The notes beneath the pieces were generated by a model. That model was given only the letters and a program-made list of their open reading frames with translations. It was not told the DNA's origin and searched no databases. The position numbers were made by a program, and so were the translations under genes. Below, in pieces: positions 1-10,177 of a stretch of DNA of 64,000 nt. This DNA comes from Proteromonas lacertae (taxonomy: Eukaryota; Sar; Bigyra; Opalinata; Proteromonadidae). Position 1 is the stretch's first letter; the number at the start of each line of letters is the position of its first letter. The stretch spans positions 1 through 64,000 of the forward strand of contig NGBS01001174.1 of assembly GCA_002245135.1 (NCBI GenBank), in the 5' to 3' direction.

Positions 1-962
1 GAACAATAGATCAATTAGCAGATTATTTTGAATATTTCAAATAAAACTGACACATAATTGATACGCGAAACAAAAGTATCTGAATTACAATGGTATGGGA
101 AAACAATTTGTTTATGGCCAAAAGTAAATTATATGGTTTATTTGGTATGTATTTAGAATATCCAAAGACAGGTTCAGGTAGAAGAAAACATGTTCATTTT
201 CAAACATAAGAAACATCACAGAAGAAATAAACTTAAATTAGAGAGTATCCCACGGAGGCATCTCTTGGCTACTAAGAAATTAGGTGGTAATAGTGGTATT
301 ATACCATTAAGAGTGGGTCAAAGTGGTTGGTCCTAATGAGCATGTCATTATTACTAATCCAAGACAACAAATGTATGATGCTGCTAGTGCTGCTTATAAT
401 GGAACATCACAATTACAGCCAAGTCAAATACCAGAATATATTCAACCATATATACCAAAAGAAACTGTAGGATATGATTATAATTGGAATTATGATAAAT
501 TATTTAGTCAGGTTTGAATAGACAAGCTCGAAAAGAAGTTCAATATGCTTAACTAATAATTATGCTTCAATGTTGCCTAACAATTATCATATTAATTTTT
601 ATGATATGCTAGATCGTGAACATAAAAGGACATTTAAGAGGGAACATTCCCATTAGGCAGAATTAGATACATCTAATCCAAGAAGCTATCTTTTGAATTG
701 GCCTGAATATGTTACAGAAGCAGATGTTCAGGCATATGATAATGGAATGAATAGAGTTACAGATCCTTTGTTACAAAAATTTCCTAAATTACCAAAATTA
801 TAAAATCATTACAAGAGATATATAGAAAAGAATCCTCAATTAGCAGGCCTATAAAAATTATAGACAAGATTGGTTGACCTCAACTTGGGGATAAATTAAC
901 AGGTAATGATAAAGATGCAATAGAATATTATAACAAACTATTATTACAGCAGGAGTATTTGC
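1..962 (+). pseudogene. Decayed Polinton-like coding sequence, left part
   Basis: Plus-strand coding stretches in changing frames, each ended by stops or frame breaks: a short piece at 3-44, a piece starting at the ATG near 90 that ends in a basic stretch, an open stretch 323-517, and further pieces from about 540 to 960. Several interruptions are single in-frame TAA, TAG or TGA codons inside otherwise open sequence. No piece is recognisable alone. Position upstream of an adenain-type protease remnant and a Polinton-type integrase suggests structural or replication genes of the same element. The element runs off the left edge of the window. Confidence 0.42.
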
Positions 963-2424
963 AAAAATGAATTAGTTGATGGAGTAAGTAAGATCAATCA
1001 ATATTCAGATCCATATAATTTTGATCCGAATCGAGCTGAAAAAGTAAAAGAATATATTGCATTGAATAATCAAAAGGCACAAAGATATATGGATGATCAA
1101 GAGATATTAGAAAGATCAAAATTTTATAGATGGGCATTAGATCCAAAAAATCAAGAACTGGTGAATAGTGTTATAGATATGGGTGAAGGACAGTGTACAT
1201 GGATTAATGAAGATAAATATAGAGAGCTGAATGAAATAGCATCACAGAATAGTAGAGATTTCATTAACTTTGATTATAACAGAGAGAAGTTAGGTCACTC
1301 ACTTCCTCAAGAGTGGGTGAATGCAGATAATAAACAAAAATATGAAATAGCTATTGGTTTAGTGAAAACTGCTTGTAGTTCATGGGCACAATTTGAAAAT
1401 TCACAATTTCAAAAAGCACTTGATTCATTACGTGAATCTGATTTTATGGGTTTTGCTGGTAATTTGTTCCTGTGTGTAGAGAATGTATTTAGGATATTTC
1501 CGCAAATATACTATACAATGAAATCATATTTGGTAGGTGGAGTTACTCCTCAAATGTTTGAAGTAGATCATGCAATGAAATATGTTCGTGCAATAGTAAT
1601 GACATGTTTAGCTTATTGGTTATGGAAAAAATCTAAACTACCAACATCAGGGTTCTTGTATGTAATGTGGTACTTCATTTTCGACTACTATGAAATAATT
1701 CGTATGCTGTCAGGTGGTAGATTACCTGCTATCACTGACTTGTATTATGGTAATTCAGAAAAAGTTAAGTCAATGTTACCTGAAGCAATTCAAAAATCAT
1801 GGTTACCTGTAGACTTGTTGTATAACTTTGGTGTTTCATTTATGTTCAATACTCATCCATATGTTCGATACTTGTTTCAATTAGTTCCATTCTTCTACAA
1901 ATTTTCTAATATATGGAAATATAGATGCAAAAAATGTAGGTGATACATTAAAAACAGCAGCAACTGTAGCTGCAGCTGCAAATGGAGGTGATGCAACAAC
2001 TGCTGCAGCAGCAGTTAAAGGTATTAGTGAATTATCAAAAGCTATGCCATCAATGGCAAAAACTGCTGTTGCAGCTGATCCAACAGGTACATTACAAACT
2101 GTTGCAGGTATAGGAACAGTATTCAGTGCATTGACTGCTTGTTTTGGTTTGCTAGATGCAGGTGGTTTATTAAACTGGTTAAAACCAACACCATATCAAC
2201 ACAAGAATGCAATCAAAATGGATAACTACGTGAAACGTTCACAACAAACAATTCCAAGTTCACTCACTAATTTTGGTAGAGCAGTGAGTAATTTAGATCA
2301 AGCAAAACAACTCAGTGAAGCTATGAGTTACTTTGGAATAGGTAATGGAAATAATAAAAAAGTAAAGAAATTAATTTCACGTAGGAAAGTTTTGTATAAC
2401 AGTATCACTTCAGATGCCTTATCA
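963..2424 (+). pseudogene. Polinton-associated hydrophobic protein, frameshifted
   Basis: An open frame runs from about 963 to 1943, is broken near 1935, and continues one frame over through the stretch that holds the long frame 2044-2550. The first part has several hydrophobic segments around 1450-1900, so it looks membrane-associated. After the break comes an Ala/Thr-rich segment, then a Gly/Leu-rich hydrophobic one. The downstream frame reads without a stop into the protease remnant, so the two may once have been one polyprotein or closely coupled genes. I do not recognise a family. One frameshift would be enough to inactivate it. Confidence 0.45.
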
Positions 2425-2907
2425 AACTTTGATATAGAGTTAATTGTGAAAAATGAGTTCAATAATTTTCATGGAAAGTTCATGAGAGTGTTTTGCTGGG
2501 ACAAATTGTACTTCCTATACCCAAAAAGAAGAATCAATGGGGAATCATAATCAATACACTCACAACACAAGCTAGCCCTGATTCTATAGGTCATTGGGTG
2601 GCTTTAGTAGTTGACAATATCAAAAAGTAATTCCTGTACTATGATTCATTTGGTGAAGATCCTCAACACTTGGAAGAATTTAAAATAAATTTGAAAAAAT
2701 TAAAGAAGTATCATAATGAAATGTATGAACTTAAAATCAATGGAGTACAGAACCAAAATTCAAATACTGCCAACTGTGGTTTTTTGCTATTAATTTTTTG
2801 AAAAATATTTTGAGAGATCAGTGTAGTTTCAAAAGGCTACTGACTATAATACAATAGTGGGTGAAGCAAAAATTAGGTTAATGAAAAAACAATTTGGTTT
2901 AATATAA
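2425..2907 (+). pseudogene. Adenain-type cysteine protease remnant (Polinton PRO)
   Basis: The marks of the adenovirus-type cysteine protease found in Polintons and adintoviruses are visible in order: an N-terminal SNFDIE block followed by F-M-R, then GHWVAL with the catalytic His, then YYDSFG with the acidic residue, then NCGF with the catalytic Cys. They are split over at least three reading frames, with an in-frame TAA just before YYDSFG and frame breaks near 2545, in the T run after the catalytic Cys, and near 2840. A terminal TAA at 2905-2907 closes the last frame. In live elements this enzyme matures the capsid. This copy cannot be translated whole. Confidence 0.68.
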
Positions 2908-2952
2908 CATATAATATAAAATTATTACTTAATTATTTTTTCTTCTGTTTTG

Positions 2953-3360
2953 TTATGTGTGGTGAAATATTGTATGAGTTTCAATATATTCTATCATCTC
3001 TGTATCCATATGACTACATTTGAAGAATATTGGCATCTTACCATTAAAACATCTTTGTGGCATTCTAATGATTACTTTTTTCATTGTTGGTGTGTATGTA
3101 ACTTTCGGATAATCTCTATTTCCTAAGTCACAAGGACCTACAAACACTAATATCAAACGTTGACTCATGATCATGTTAATCATTTTGTGTGTTAACTCAA
3201 AATACCATTGATATATAGGTTTTCGATGATAAAAAAATATAAGGAATTGTAGGCTATACAAATCCAAGTAGATGTCTGGACCACTTAAATGATATTTCTT
3301 TGTTACCTTGGATTCAAGTTCTGGTAATTTATATTCAATCTGTGGTGGTAGTGTAAGCAT
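2953..3360 (-). CDS. Hypothetical 135-aa protein beside the Polinton integrase
   Basis: The frame extends upstream to 3519, but that extension overlaps a hairpin and codes a low-complexity Ile/Tyr/Phe run, so I start at the ATG at 3360 (MLTLPPQ...). The protein is soluble-looking and rich in Tyr, Ile and Met, with a Pro-rich start. It lies between the protease remnant and the integrase, in integrase orientation, so it may be an accessory gene of the element. No family recognised. Confidence 0.38.
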   Translation of the reverse strand: MLTLPPQIEYKLPELESKVTKKYHLSGPDIYLDLYSLQFLIFFYHRKPIYQWYFELTHKMINMIMSQRLILVFVGPCDLGNRDYPKVTYTPTMKKVIIRMPQRCFNGKMPIFFKCSHMDTEMIEYIETHTIFHHT

Positions 3361-3432
3361 ATATAAAAAATAATAGAATATACTATATATATATGTATAA
3401 TAAAATATTAAAAAAAAAGAAATTAAAAAAAT

Positions 3433-3517
3433 GGGATTACTAATAGTCTGTGCTAGGAATCGAACCACTAATGCCAGCTGCATGACTCTTTTTTCCTTGC
3501 ACAGTCTATCAGATCCC
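3433..3517. repeat. 85-bp imperfect hairpin carrying a pol III box B-like motif
   Basis: The outer arms (3433-3457 and 3495-3517) pair over GGGAT/ATCCC and then over CTRATAG.CTGTGC.AGG with few mismatches. On the minus strand the loop contains GGTTCGATTCC, an exact match to the tRNA T-arm/box B consensus. A canonical cloverleaf cannot be drawn: only two pairs form in the T stem and no anticodon arm is convincing. It could be a tRNA-derived repeat, the tip of a mobile element or a structured RNA. Confidence 0.45.
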
Positions 3518-3765
3518 AATTAAATTAAAAAAAGGGCATTTAGATATACCGTGCCAGGATGATTCAAGCCGAATTTCAATGGCGCAATATTAAACAACAC
3601 ATCCAAGTAGAATTATTAAACTTCCATAAATTCCTTGTGAAATTAATTTAATAAATAAATAAATAATTATAAATTAGAAACGCAGCCCTCATCGTAGCTA
3701 GTCTATCCAATGTCCAATAATAAAAAACAACATATACAATATATAGCATAATAAAAATTTATTCG

Positions 3766-5067
3766 TTACAATATTGATTTGTCTCCCTTCTTTCTCTTGG
3801 GTCTCTCCAGTATTTTTCTAAACCATGTGGTTGGTGCATCATCTTTTCTCACTAACTGTAACTCATAGTGTTTGAATCGAATTAATGAAAAACCTTGAAT
3901 GTCATTCCCATTGATATCACCTAAATTGTATGAATATCGATTTTTCTTGATTATCTTATATACATTGTCTGACCAGTATATGTTCTTATCCATTTTACGT
4001 CTTCTCTCTTTGAATCTCACCAAATCACCTACTTCGAAATTTTGACCAGTATGATCCAATTTTTCATAATTCTTTAAGTTGTAGTTAATTGATTTTTGTA
4101 ATATTTGTTTTTGTAATTCTGGACTATGGAATACCTCATTTGGGGTATATCCTTTAATTCCTGGTAATGGCTTGTTATTATAGTCATCTATCACTTCCTG
4201 TATTATACTATCGAGTTTTAATTTATAATTCATATCTGGTATAATATGCTTATCATTGTGATCAATATCTGCCATATATGTAGGTGCATCATATCCCAGA
4301 TCCACCAAGTGTTTGTACAACAATCTTTTTATCACACTCACTGATCTATCCAACAATGACTCTATTTTATGCTCTGAACCATCTTTTTCAAAATATGATA
4401 TTCCTTCAGCATCACATAACTTCTTGATATTTGAAAAACTAGCATCAGCATCTGATAGGATACTTACCACATTTTTATGTGTTTTGTTTCCATAGGCATC
4501 TGTTTCATAATACCACTTCTGAAATGCATCCAATGTAATATCACCATATTTATTAGGCATAAATATTGCCCATACTTTTCTTGAATTCATTTCGATAAAA
4601 TACAAATGTTCCATATCAGGTAAGAAAAACACAATATCCATTTGGAAGTACCCTGGCTTTTTGATAGTTGCGAATGGATTATTTTTTTTATATTTGAAAT
4701 CAACAATTTGTTTTCCAGGTTGTCTCCTTAAGTATTCACGTACTACATCTGGTGGTGGAGCTATATCATTCATACTAGACAAATGTTGTGTCATTTTGAC
4801 AAATTCATTTTCATTAAGGTAATAATATTTTTTATATAGTTCATCTAAGCGTGATCGATATTGGGCAATTTGGTTTGACATTTGGTCTTCATACGAAGGT
4901 TCTCTTGTTGGATGTGTAATATTCGGTGCTCCATGGTTAATATATGTTGCAAGTGATAAGTTACCATTTGTAGGTAACGGTTTGACAGGATATGGGTTTT
5001 GGTTGCTATATGAGCTGTATAAATGTGGATCGTAACTATTAGTGCTAAACATATGGTCCAAAAACAA
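3766..5067 (-). CDS. Polinton/Maverick-type integrase (rve/DDE fold)
   Basis: An intact 433-aa frame. Residues 1-120 are Pro/Asn-rich, then helical. The integrase core begins about residue 138 with acidic residues in the expected order: D144 in QMDIVFF, D206 in LSDAD, and E236 in HKIES followed by a basic helix (SVIKRLL). This is the D,D,E catalytic triad of retroviral-type integrases, although the last spacing (about 30) is shorter than the usual 35. A C-terminal SH3/chromodomain-like part (344-410) starts with GDLVRFK. The enzyme would join element ends to host DNA. It is intact although the protease across the strand is dead, so the element may still be mobilised in trans, or decay may be recent. 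Confidence 0.85.
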   Translation of the reverse strand: MFLDHMFSTNSYDPHLYSSYSNQNPYPVKPLPTNGNLSLATYINHGAPNITHPTREPSYEDQMSNQIAQYRSRLDELYKKYYYLNENEFVKMTQHLSSMNDIAPPPDVVREYLRRQPGKQIVDFKYKKNNPFATIKKPGYFQMDIVFFLPDMEHLYFIEMNSRKVWAIFMPNKYGDITLDAFQKWYYETDAYGNKTHKNVVSILSDADASFSNIKKLCDAEGISYFEKDGSEHKIESLLDRSVSVIKRLLYKHLVDLGYDAPTYMADIDHNDKHIIPDMNYKLKLDSIIQEVIDDYNNKPLPGIKGYTPNEVFHSPELQKQILQKSINYNLKNYEKLDHTGQNFEVGDLVRFKERRRKMDKNIYWSDNVYKIIKKNRYSYNLGDINGNDIQGFSLIRFKHYELQLVRKDDAPTTWFRKILERPKRKKGDKSIL

Positions 5068-5213
5068 AAAACAAAAGTAATAATGAAATTCATTTCATTA
5101 TGATTATTATCTAAATTAATATAGTTATATGTCTTTATAACAACATTTAAAAAAATATATACATATAACATTTGTTCATTGTTCAACGTTATTTCCCTTT
5201 CAATTCACTTATT

Positions 5214-6017
5214 ATGAGCAACTGGAAGATACTATACAAAAACAGCTTCATTAATGATCCAAATCCGAGCATATATAAAATTTTATGTGAGAATTTTAAG
5301 ACGATTGTGGAACATGAGAAAGATTTGCAACGATATAGGTATAATATATTATTATATGTCTATAGCTGGAATGGTAACTTCAGTATAAGGCGTTTCACTA
5401 CATGGTACAAAAGATTCACAGAAATTGAAAAGATTGATGTTCGACATGAAAGGTTAAAAATGTCCAGAGTGTTGATGTCTGTCCTGCTATGTAATATCAT
5501 GTATAAAGAGGATCTGGACAAAAGCATCGTATATATCCATTTAATATATATTTCAATTTTGAATCAATAGTATGATCGTATGCTTGACCATGCAATGGAG
5601 GACATGGTGGAACTGACTTGTATGTATATCATACATTTCGGTGACAACGATTTAGCAAAATGCGAAAAAGAAGAAAACAAGAATTCGAAAGGAGATATAG
5701 TTTACAGAAGTACTGCTGAAAGTATGGTAAGTAGTAAAGTCTCTATAGCATCGTTGTTTGATAACCTGGATGATGATGATTATAATGATGATGATGATGA
5801 CAACAACAAGTTGTTAAAGGTGGTATCGACAAAAAGAAAGTGCAGTACATCTAAAACTCCAAGATTCAAAAGAAAGAAAATAAATCAAAAAAACATTTCA
5901 ACCAAAAACCAAAAACAAGAAGATAGTACTACAGAGGAAGATGATGATGATAACTTCTCACAATTTATAGTAGATGATGATGATAATGAGGAGCCAGAGT
6001 ACCAAAATGATTATTAA
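5214..6017 (+). CDS. Two-exon gene for a protein with an acidic tail
   Basis: Exon 1 runs from the ATG at 5214 (MSNWK; an in-frame ATG at 5172 is also possible) to 5528; a 42-nt GTATAT...AATAG intron occupies 5529-5570; exon 2 runs to 6017. The frame is kept across the junction, giving about 253 aa. The N-terminal half is helical and aromatic. The C-terminal half alternates runs of Asp/Glu with a Lys/Arg-rich block (about residues 170-200) that could act as a nuclear signal. It is divergent from the integrase with about 150 bp between, but its host-style intron makes it more likely a host gene. No family recognised. Confidence 0.55.
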
Positions 6018-6491
6018 TCTCTGGTCCTAATTGGTTCAAATGATAGATTGTGTTGTGTGGGAGTGTTGTTTTCATAATTTACATAATTAATTAGCATTAT
6101 AACAAGTCTTATAAGAAATATCAATAATAGAAAAATAGATGCGTTTCGAGATTTGACTTGAACTCCATTTTTTTGTTTTGTTTTTTATTACATAGGATGG
6201 TCACCATATGTTGTCATATCACACAGTATGGTGGCCATCCTATCTATCATTGTTTTTTGAATTTTTTTAAGAAAATTAGATTTCGATTATGATCAGAAAG
6301 TCAAACTAAGGGCATATATGAGCCCAGCATAAATAGAGAAATCGATTGATGTATTTATTATTGTCTAATTATGTTTCTATTAACTAAAAACACATATAGG
6401 GAAATAGAACACATTGAAACGGATCTTTTTTTGGATCAAAAACACATAGGGTGAAATGGAACACTGTTCTATTTCCCTTTATTATTCATTA
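6018..6491. other. Noncoding spacer with short repeats
   Basis: No gene seen. It holds the hairpin at 6192-6243 and, at about 6388-6480, two near copies of an ACACATAGGGxxAAATxGAACAC unit followed by its partial inverse. This looks like mobile-element edge sequence between the gene on the left and the GC-rich block on the right. Confidence 0.5.
6192..6243. repeat. Perfectly spaced 17-bp inverted repeat (hairpin)
   Basis: Arms 6192-6208 and 6227-6243 match at 16 of 17 positions around an 18-nt loop. The arms (ATAGGATGGYCACCATA type) are more GC-rich than their surroundings. It could be a small MITE tip, a cruciform site or a transcription end signal for the gene ending at 6017. Confidence 0.6.
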
Positions 6492-8110
6492 TTATAACAA
6501 GGATACTCCCGATTGATTGTAGACATGGATACTTCCAAGGCCGAAGGTATCAGCTAAAGTAACGTCCTTGAGACCAGCTGCTTCTACATGTAGTCGATAT
6601 TGTAAGTGGGACTTATATAAGCTGCTCCGGCAATCTCAAAGGTGACTTCATCGCTAAGACCTGCCTTGGGAATCTCTACTCGTTTTCCTTGACTTTCAAC
6701 TAAAGGGATGAGTTGATCGAGAGCTACTAAGGGTTGCACTTCATCGATGAAGTCATGCTCTTGAGAGATGATGGAGGATGGACCATTAACCAGTCTTCCT
6801 CAGGAGGCAAATACCCGAGAGGATCATGGCAGTATAAGGGATGACGGTAATGATCAATAATAAAAGTCACTATCCTTGCTGGGAACATCGTTGAGAACTT
6901 GTTAGTCCTTGGAATGTTAAGTAAGCAGCACTACTTATCCTTCTGATCGTGTTGATTATGAACTGCCCAGTTCTGATATTCTCGGGAGATCAATAGAATG
7001 AGTTCATCTTTCACTTGGCTTCTTACTTCCTCGGGACACTCTTCTATGAACTCTTTATCATCATCATCATTGTCATCATTGTCAGTCTCTTTGGAATAGA
7101 TGATTCCTTTACCTATCCTGACTTTACTAGGAGCTGAGTCTGCTGTGTAGCTGTACTCGTTGTGCTTGTTGGAGATGATGAATCTTGAGATGCAAGGTAC
7201 ACTGCTTCAAGAACTTCATCTGCTCTAAGTACAATAACTGCGTATCAACTGATTGCTGATCTTATCGTTGAACAAGTGGATCTCTGATTTTCTTGGATTA
7301 CATTTCCCTGAACTCCATTGTCAGCTACGAGGTCTAAGTTGGTCTGTCCTCCGATCTCTAAGCTTATGCTACATACCATGGAGTTGTTCACCTCAGCTAA
7401 GCTTTTGTTGCCTGATGCTTCAATCGCGTAGTTGACAACCTCTCGATACTTCTCCTTGAGCTCCTGGACTGATATTTGATTCACCATCTTGATACTATCG
7501 GTAGTGACTTCATCGATCATAGATAGCATACCTTACTTCATCTCCATCTTATTTTAACGGTTTATCATCACGTGTAAGCTTTGCTCCAGGGGAAGAAATT
7601 GCATCTCGACTCTTAGTTGCTGAACCATTATTCTTGTAATCCTCATGTAATAATCTTGAGCACTTCCTGGGGCTGATCGGAATAGAACTAGTTGATTCTT
7701 AGACGGCTATCAGCTAAGTCATCAACTTCATCATACCACTCCTTAGATAAGTCTTCTAGTTATAAGTCATTTGATTATAGATGCTCTAGTAATATGTTTA
7801 AGGAAAAGACTCATTGCCTGTTGATTGATGGCTCCACCTCGGGCTATTCTTTGACGTCTCCCTAACCCTAACCCTAATCCTATCTTACGAGCAACGTCAG
7901 CTACTTGTTGTTGTCCTAAGGCATCAGCAGCCTTGGAGATGTTCTTATTGTCTTGTAGGTAGTCTACAGCCTTCTTACCAGTGGTAAGTAACAACACTTC
8001 TAGATAGCTTCCAGTAGTCCATCCCGTATAGAAGAAGACCCCGTAGGAGGAATCTCGTAAGTATCTTATGTATATGGGAGTGTGACTCATGTCACAGAGT
8101 TTTTGCGAGT
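6492..8110 (-). pseudogene. Higher-GC minus-strand coding remnants, element of foreign composition
   Basis: Base composition changes abruptly here to something near 45% GC, against about 25% in the neighbours. Minus-strand coding is clear (few stops, balanced codons) but breaks into at least six frames: pieces end at 6492, about 6600, 6912 (after a run of Asp codons), 7245 (94 aa from 7529), the 7560-7760 stretch, and 7767 (107 aa from 8090). The 107-aa piece has a Gly-Leu repeat followed by RRQR. I recognise no family. A similar block at 33.5-34.7 kb, on the same strand and with the same composition, suggests one element type. The block ends sharply at 8132, where it interrupts an acyltransferase gene. 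Confidence 0.5.
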
Positions 8111-8132
8111 GTTCTAGAAGTCCATTTATAAG

Positions 8133-8951
8133 TCACTAGGAGCATTTATATTGAGAATAACTCATATAAAATATAAATATGATATAAAAACAAAACCTCC
8201 TCTATTTATATCTAATTATAATGTAATTCGCAAAGAATGCTTAAATAGTGTTGTAAAACATTCTAGTATAGAGTATATAAAAGACAAAACATGGTATTTG
8301 TTAATTGGTGATTCTCATTTAATTGTATGGTCTCCATTACTCTATAAATTAGCTTTGCTTAATAACATGTACATTTTATTTATATGGACAACAATTAAGA
8401 GAATGATTGTATCTAAATATAGGAATATCGAATTAGAAAATTATTTAATTAATATATATAATATTAATAAAATATTCACAACCAATTATATAAATAGCAT
8501 TAATAATAATAGTAAAACTATTCAGAATATAATAATTGAGTGTATTAAGGAATTAAAAAAATTCACAGATAATGTATATTATATTGAAGATACACCATAC
8601 TTGAAATTCAATCCTCATTATTACATAAAGAATAATATAAATAATTCAAAATTTTCTTTACATTCAAATAAATGTATATTCTATATATATAGAATAATTA
8701 AAAGTTATTTAAATGAAAAATATTTATCATTCATTGATGTAATATGTCCAAATAATGTATGTAGTTTACTTCATTCAAATATTCTTATGTATGTAGATTA
8801 TCATCATTTATCTTATGATTTTGTAAGATTAATAAAAGATATTATTTTAAATAAGAATAAAATAATTTTAGAAATTGAATCACTTCATAGAATAAGAAAT
8901 GAAGATTATTTTCATCTACATTTCTTAAATAATACATCTAGATTTTGCTAA
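8133..8951 (+). pseudogene. 5'-truncated acyltransferase/SGNH gene (C-terminal part only)
   Basis: The frame is identical to the C-terminal 272 residues of the intact acyltransferase at 17009-18817. It has lost all ten or so acyltransferase membrane segments and starts at the junction with the GC-rich block, without a usable ATG. The retained part is the SGNH-like domain with the GDSH nucleophile motif and a C-terminal DxHHLS motif. Even if translated it would be cytosolic, so it is most likely dead. It lies 27 bp upstream of the epimerase copy. Confidence 0.8.
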
Positions 8952-8978
8952 CTAAAATTTATTTTATATTTTCTGTGA

Positions 8979-10025
8979 ATGACAATTTTAATAACAGGGG
9001 CTGCTGGCTTTATTGGTTTTCATTTAATTGATTCTTTATTAAATGATGACTATAATATTGTAGGTGTTGATTCATTATGTGATTACTATGATTTAAATTT
9101 GAAGTATAAAAGACTTGAACTATTAGGTTACAGCAAAACTGATATTGACGATCATAATTTTGTGGGTAAAAGAAAAGGTTTTACTTTTGTGCAATGCAAT
9201 ATTAAAGAAAAAGAAACAATTAAAAACTTATTCTATACATATCATATCGAATATGTTGTTAATTTAGCAGGTCAGCCAGGTGTTAGATATTCAATCGAAA
9301 ACCCTGATATCTATATTCAAGATAATATTGTGGGATTTATGAATTTATTAAACATTTGTGTAGAATGCAAGATCAAACATTTTGCGTATGCTAGTTCAAG
9401 TAGTGTTTATGGATTAAATCAGACTATGCCCTATAAAGAATGTGATTGTGCAGATCATCCTGTTAGTTTATATGCTGCAACAAAAAGATGTGATGAAATA
9501 TTAGCACATTCTTACAGCACCATATACAAACTACCTACAACTGGTCTTAGATTTTTTACTGTTTATGGACCATGGGGGAGACCAGATATGGCAGCATTTA
9601 AATTTGTTGATGCTATTTTAAATGATAAACCAATTAATATATTCAATAATGGAAATATGACAAGAGATTTTACTTATGTTGATGATATAGTGCGTGGTAT
9701 AAAATTAATAATCTTTCACCCTCCTCATGAAAGGAATAGTTTAATTGCTGATCATGATTGTTCAACTTCTTCATCTCCGTTTGAAGTATATAATATAGGA
9801 AGTTCAAATCCTATTAGTTTAATGGAATATATACATTATTTTGAAAAAATATTAAACAAAGAAGCAATTAAGAATTTTATGCCAATGCAAAAAGGAGATA
9901 TAGAAAATACATATGCTGATATTACAAAAATTAACAAACAATTACGTTATGAACCAAAAATAACAATTGAAGATGGTATTAAAAGATATATAACATGGCA
10001 TAAAGATTATTATTATGATAAATAA
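8979..10025 (+). CDS. UDP-glucuronate 4-epimerase (extended SDR), copy 1
   Basis: 348 aa. It interconverts UDP-glucuronate and UDP-galacturonate, supplying an acidic sugar donor. The Rossmann motif GAAGFIG is at residues 7-13, the catalytic pair Tyr165/Lys169 is in SLYAATK, and SSSSVYG is at 139-145. The family-typical stretches NLAGQPGVRYS and LRFFTVYGPWGRPDMA are present, which point to the GAE/CapI subgroup rather than plain GalE. The length is normal and there is no signal peptide or membrane anchor, so it should be soluble (bacterial CapI-like form). The sequence is identical to the copy at 15935-16981 in the other repeat arm. Horizontal origin is plausible but untested. Confidence 0.9.
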   Translation: MTILITGAAGFIGFHLIDSLLNDDYNIVGVDSLCDYYDLNLKYKRLELLGYSKTDIDDHNFVGKRKGFTFVQCNIKEKETIKNLFYTYHIEYVVNLAGQPGVRYSIENPDIYIQDNIVGFMNLLNICVECKIKHFAYASSSSVYGLNQTMPYKECDCADHPVSLYAATKRCDEILAHSYSTIYKLPTTGLRFFTVYGPWGRPDMAAFKFVDAILNDKPINIFNNGNMTRDFTYVDDIVRGIKLIIFHPPHERNSLIADHDCSTSSSPFEVYNIGSSNPISLMEYIHYFEKILNKEAIKNFMPMQKGDIENTYADITKINKQLRYEPKITIEDGIKRYITWHKDYYYDK

Positions 10026-10177
10026 TACTTTTACACAACCTATTATTAATTTCATTTTTATATGTATTGTAATTTATCCCCATTAACTAACATTTTAAAC
10101 TGTTGTTGTTAATGAATCTTTGAAATATACACAATAAGTTTAAATCTTATGATTTCTAATCGTATTATTTTTTCTAT

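Noticed and set aside
3433-3517. A true tRNA gene on the minus strand
   Set aside because: Box B matches, but T-stem, D-arm and anticodon arm do not form; kept only as a hairpin.
4845-5186. 113-codon minus-strand frame over the 5' end of the integrase
   Set aside because: It overlaps the integrase in another frame and has no recognisable content.
7858-7885. CCCTAACCCTAACCCTAA-like run resembling a telomere repeat
   Set aside because: It lies inside a minus-strand coding remnant, where it encodes a Gly-Leu repeat before RRQR; only about three units, with no array around it.
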